From assembly GCA_022241605.1 (NCBI GenBank), contig JAKOMQ010000004.1, forward strand, positions 62,001 to 126,000: a stretch of DNA of 64,000 nt. The letters run 5' to 3'. Below, in pieces: positions 61,909 through 64,000 of the stretch. Position 1 is the first letter of the stretch; every line of letters starts with the position of its first letter. The notes under the pieces are model-generated. The model saw only the letters and a program-made list of their open reading frames with translations, did not search any database and was not told where the DNA came from. The position numbers were made by a program, and so were the translations under genes. Source of the DNA: Aquimonas sp. (lineage in GTDB: Bacteria > Pseudomonadota > Gammaproteobacteria > Xanthomonadales > Xanthomonadaceae).

Positions 61909-62229
61909 TCAGCCGCTGGTGCCGGTGGCCGCCGGCGGCTTGGGCTCGGGCTTGCTCTCCGGTTTGCTCTCCGGCTTCGATTCCGCAGCGGCGGCAGGCT
62001 TGCTGTCGCCAGCGCTGTCCCCGGCCAGGTTGCGCTTCTTGTCGCCGTCCTTCTTGAAGTCGGTCTCGTACCAGCCGCCGCCTGCCAGTCGGAAGGAGGG
62101 CGCACTGATCTGCCGGCGCACCTGCTCGGCGCCACAGGCGGGACAGGTGCTGGGGTCGGCGTCGGACAGCTTCTGCAGGCGCTCGAAGCTGTGGCCGCAG
62201 GCGCCGCATTCGAATCCGTAGAGGGGCAT
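61909..62229 (-). CDS. FmdB-family zinc-ribbon protein
   Basis: A 106-aa protein. The N-terminal FmdB zinc ribbon has Cys pairs in ECGACGHSFE and TCPACGAEQV. The C-terminal half is a low-complexity tail with repeats of ESKP/EPKP (residues about 83-98), after a basic KKDGDKKRN. FmdB proteins are small regulators of unclear function. It is 47 bp upstream of the lipoprotein gene on the same strand. Confidence 0.87.
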   Translation of the reverse strand: MPLYGFECGACGHSFERLQKLSDADPSTCPACGAEQVRRQISAPSFRLAGGGWYETDFKKDGDKKRNLAGDSAGDSKPAAAAESKPESKPESKPEPKPPAATGTSG

Positions 62230-62447
62230 GTGGGGGCTCCGGGTGCTGAATCTGGGTGAGCCGCGGAATTGGGACGCGGCGCTGGGGTTTCAAGGCTCGG
62301 GCGGCTGCGGCGCGCGCTGCCATCCAGCACGCCGCGCCCCGCGCTGTCAGGCGGGCGCCCCGGGTGGGGCCTGCTGTGCGCGCCTGAGTTTCGCCTGAGA
62401 CAGGGGCGGCATTGTCTCGCAATCCTGATCGTATGGAGAGTGCGGAC

Positions 62448-63500
62448 ATGTGGAGCAAGATCTGGGTGCGCTGGCTGGCGGTGGTGATGGCCATTCCGCT
62501 CCTGCTGGCCCTGGCGCTTTGGGCCTGGTGGGCCGGCATCGACTTCCAGCACAGCGGCGGCGATCCACAGGCGCGTGTGGCGGACCTGGGCTGGCTGCCA
62601 AGCACGCCGGCCCCGGCCCGCGGCCGCATTCTGGCGGTGCTCACCAGCGCCGAACGCACGCTCGATGGTCATGGCCGGGCCGGCTTCGAGCTCACCGAGC
62701 TGTCGCGGGCCTGGTGGGTGTTCGAGGCTGCAGGCTTCGAGGTGGAACTCGCCAGCCCCGCGGGCGGCGAGCCGCCCAAGGTGGTTGACACCGATGACGC
62801 GGTCGACGCCGACTACGCCTTCCTCAACGAGCCACGCACGCGCCACGCGATCGAGAACACGCAGCGCCTCGATGCGGTTGACGCCGCCCGCTATGACGCG
62901 GTCTACGTGGTCGGCGGCAAGGGCGCCATGCTGGACCTGCATGGCAATGCCGCGCTGAAGCGCATCCTTGCTGAGGTCTACACGCGCGGCGGCGTGATCA
63001 GCGCGGTCTGCCACGGCCCCGCCGCCCTGCTCGGCGTCGAGATCGCGCCCGGGCAAACCCTGCTGCAGGGTCGGCGTGTGACGGGCTTCAGCAACGCCGA
63101 AGAGTTGTTCCTGATGGAAGACCCGGTGCAGCGCCTGGGCTTTCTGCTGCAGGATGCGCTGGCCGATGAGGGCGAGTTCAGCGAGGCGCCGATGTATCTC
63201 GAACATGTCGTGGTCGATGGGCGTGTGTTGACCGGTCAGAACCCGTGGTCGACCTGGGCGCTGGCCGAGGCCACCGTGCGTGCGCTTGGCGTCGAGCCGG
63301 CCGCGCGTCCGCGCAGCAGCGAAGAGCACGCGGTCGACCTGCTGCAGCGCCTGCATGCGCAGGGCTACGACGCGGCGCGGGCGGCCAAGCCGCGGATGCA
63401 GCCTGTCGACAACCGCCTGCTGCTGATGCACGGCGTGATCGCCTCCATGCGCGGTGAGTACAAGCGCCTGCTCGACCTGATGCGGCTGGCGCGTGCCTGA
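62448..63500 (+). CDS. Membrane-anchored DJ-1/PfpI (class I amidotransferase-like) protein
   Basis: A 350-aa protein with one N-terminal membrane helix (about 6-29, Trp-rich) and a DJ-1/PfpI domain (about 58-280). The nucleophile Cys188 is in SAVCHGPAALLG, with the conserved Glu81 in GFELTEL. A helical C-terminal region (about 290-350) follows. Hsp31/DJ-1 relatives act as glyoxalases or chaperones; the anchored form is less usual. ATG 62448 has GGAGAG 7 bp upstream and is preferred to ATG 62433 and TTG 62412. Its stop overlaps the start of a response regulator gene. Confidence 0.85.
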   Translation: MWSKIWVRWLAVVMAIPLLLALALWAWWAGIDFQHSGGDPQARVADLGWLPSTPAPARGRILAVLTSAERTLDGHGRAGFELTELSRAWWVFEAAGFEVELASPAGGEPPKVVDTDDAVDADYAFLNEPRTRHAIENTQRLDAVDAARYDAVYVVGGKGAMLDLHGNAALKRILAEVYTRGGVISAVCHGPAALLGVEIAPGQTLLQGRRVTGFSNAEELFLMEDPVQRLGFLLQDALADEGEFSEAPMYLEHVVVDGRVLTGQNPWSTWALAEATVRALGVEPAARPRSSEEHAVDLLQRLHAQGYDAARAAKPRMQPVDNRLLLMHGVIASMRGEYKRLLDLMRLARA

Positions 63501-64000
63501 GCGCGCGCCCGAGCGCCTGCGCGTGCTGCTGGTCGAGGACGATCTCGACATCGCCGCGGGCCTGGTCGATTACCTTGAGGCCTGCGGCATCGAGGCCGAG
63601 CACGCCCTCAATGCGCGCGAGGCGCAGGCGCGCTTGCTCGAAGCGCAATTCGACCTGTGGCTGCTCGACGTGCAGCTGCCGGGCGATGACGGCTTCAGCC
63701 TGTGCCGGCGGCTGAAGGCCGCCGGCGATGCCAGCGCCCCGGTACTGTTCCTGACCGCCCGCGGTGCCCTGCAGGACCGCCTCGCCGGGTTCGAGGCCGG
63801 GGCCGTCGACTACGTGGTCAAACCCTTCGAGCCGGCGGAGCTCGTCGCGCGCATGCGCGCCTTGGCCCGGCATGTGCCGGCCCGCGCTGGCGGCTGGATC
63901 GAAGCCGAGGGCTGGCGCCTGGATCCGCAGCGCGGCCTGCTGCAGCGCGGTGGGCAGAGCTTGCAGCTGGGGGCCTCCGCCACTCGACTGCTCCGATGCC
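63493..64000 (+). CDS. OmpR-type response regulator (3' end outside window)
   Basis: A GTG start at 63493 overlaps the DJ-1 gene by 8 bp. The receiver domain (about 9-120) is complete: acidic pocket VEDD (15-17), phosphoacceptor Asp59 in LLDVQLPGDDG, Thr88 and Lys110 in YVVKPF. From about 130 the sequence resembles the beginning of an OmpR/PhoB winged-helix domain (WRLDPQRGLLQRGGQSLQLG). A sensor kinase probably follows beyond the edge. The tight overlap suggests it controls, or is coregulated with, the DJ-1-like protein. Confidence 0.9.
   Translation, partial: MPERAPERLRVLLVEDDLDIAAGLVDYLEACGIEAEHALNAREAQARLLEAQFDLWLLDVQLPGDDGFSLCRRLKAAGDASAPVLFLTARGALQDRLAGFEAGAVDYVVKPFEPAELVARMRALARHVPARAGGWIEAEGWRLDPQRGLLQRGGQSLQLGASATRLLRC

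Noticed and set aside
61356-63551. A 731-aa open frame on the minus strand
   Set aside because: It overlaps four supported genes in both orientations and reads as Arg/Pro/Ala-rich low-complexity sequence.

Overview
The window is a high-GC, gene-dense bacterial chromosome segment. Gene families and synteny point to a gammaproteobacterium of the Xanthomonadales (Lysobacterales): fabA-fabB, tandem TraB/GumN-like proteins, the block ruvC-ruvA-ruvB-ybgC-tolQRA-tolB-pal-cpoB-queE-queC-tRNA-Lys, leuACDB, and GGGATTC/GGGATTG heptamer repeats between genes. This placement is inferred from family and synteny recognition; no search was run. I found no prophage, CRISPR array, rRNA operon or origin. All complete genes look like ordinary chromosomal genes except one cassette, an N-terminal gene remnant and several repeat families.

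Layout. 0-12.7 kb: comM and ubiK, a solitary P-II gene (glnK-like), a lipoprotein-SulP transporter pair, a QEGLA metallopeptidase, maeB, ettA, and a nucleoside transporter-ribokinase operon. 12.9-20.4 kb: a zinc-ribbon protein, a cyclic-nucleotide-domain/GGDEF protein, and the leucine operon leuA-leuC-leuD-leuB, preceded by a leader peptide rich in Leu codons and an attenuator hairpin. 20.5-25.6 kb: a DUF4097-like secreted protein, a palindromic MITE-like element, and gpmI-envC-ctpA. 25.5-31 kb: tyrosine catabolism, with a divergent MarR regulator, hppD, hmgA, fahA and maiA. A DUF559 nuclease gene framed by 40-bp inverted repeats lies between hppD and hmgA. 31.2-35.3 kb: fabB/fabA and a probable zinc-limitation module (DUF1826, a 74-aa protein, a ZigA-type GTPase) around a Zur-like palindrome. 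35.5-46 kb: a CoA-transferase with an extra C-terminal domain, two tandem GumN-like paralogs, an isocitrate dehydrogenase predicted to use NAD with a divergent winged-helix regulator, typA, ppiB and a CaCA antiporter. 46-59.5 kb (minus strand): tRNA-Lys, queuosine genes, Tol-Pal, Ruv, a truncated yebC remnant, a hydrolase and aspS. 59.6-64 kb: a TPR-methyltransferase, a lipoprotein, an FmdB zinc ribbon, a membrane-anchored DJ-1/PfpI protein, and a response regulator cut by the window edge.

How genes work together. LeuA, LeuCD and LeuB make leucine under apparent ribosome-mediated attenuation. HppD, HmgA, FahA and MaiA take 4-hydroxyphenylpyruvate to fumarate and acetoacetate, with a 14-bp palindrome filling the hppD promoter spacer as the likely MarR site. 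TolQRA-TolB-Pal-CpoB span the envelope. RuvABC resolve Holliday junctions.

The most unusual material is intergenic. A CCCCTCTCCC-type element occurs three times as inverted pairs, enclosing 23 bp, about 150 bp and, in one case, a DUF559 nuclease gene whose C-terminus is encoded by the repeat. A second family (GAGCxTGTG termini) has three copies, two of which contain the stop codon of the adjacent gene. Heptamer arrays sit next to starts and stops and in one case encode the N-terminus of QueE.
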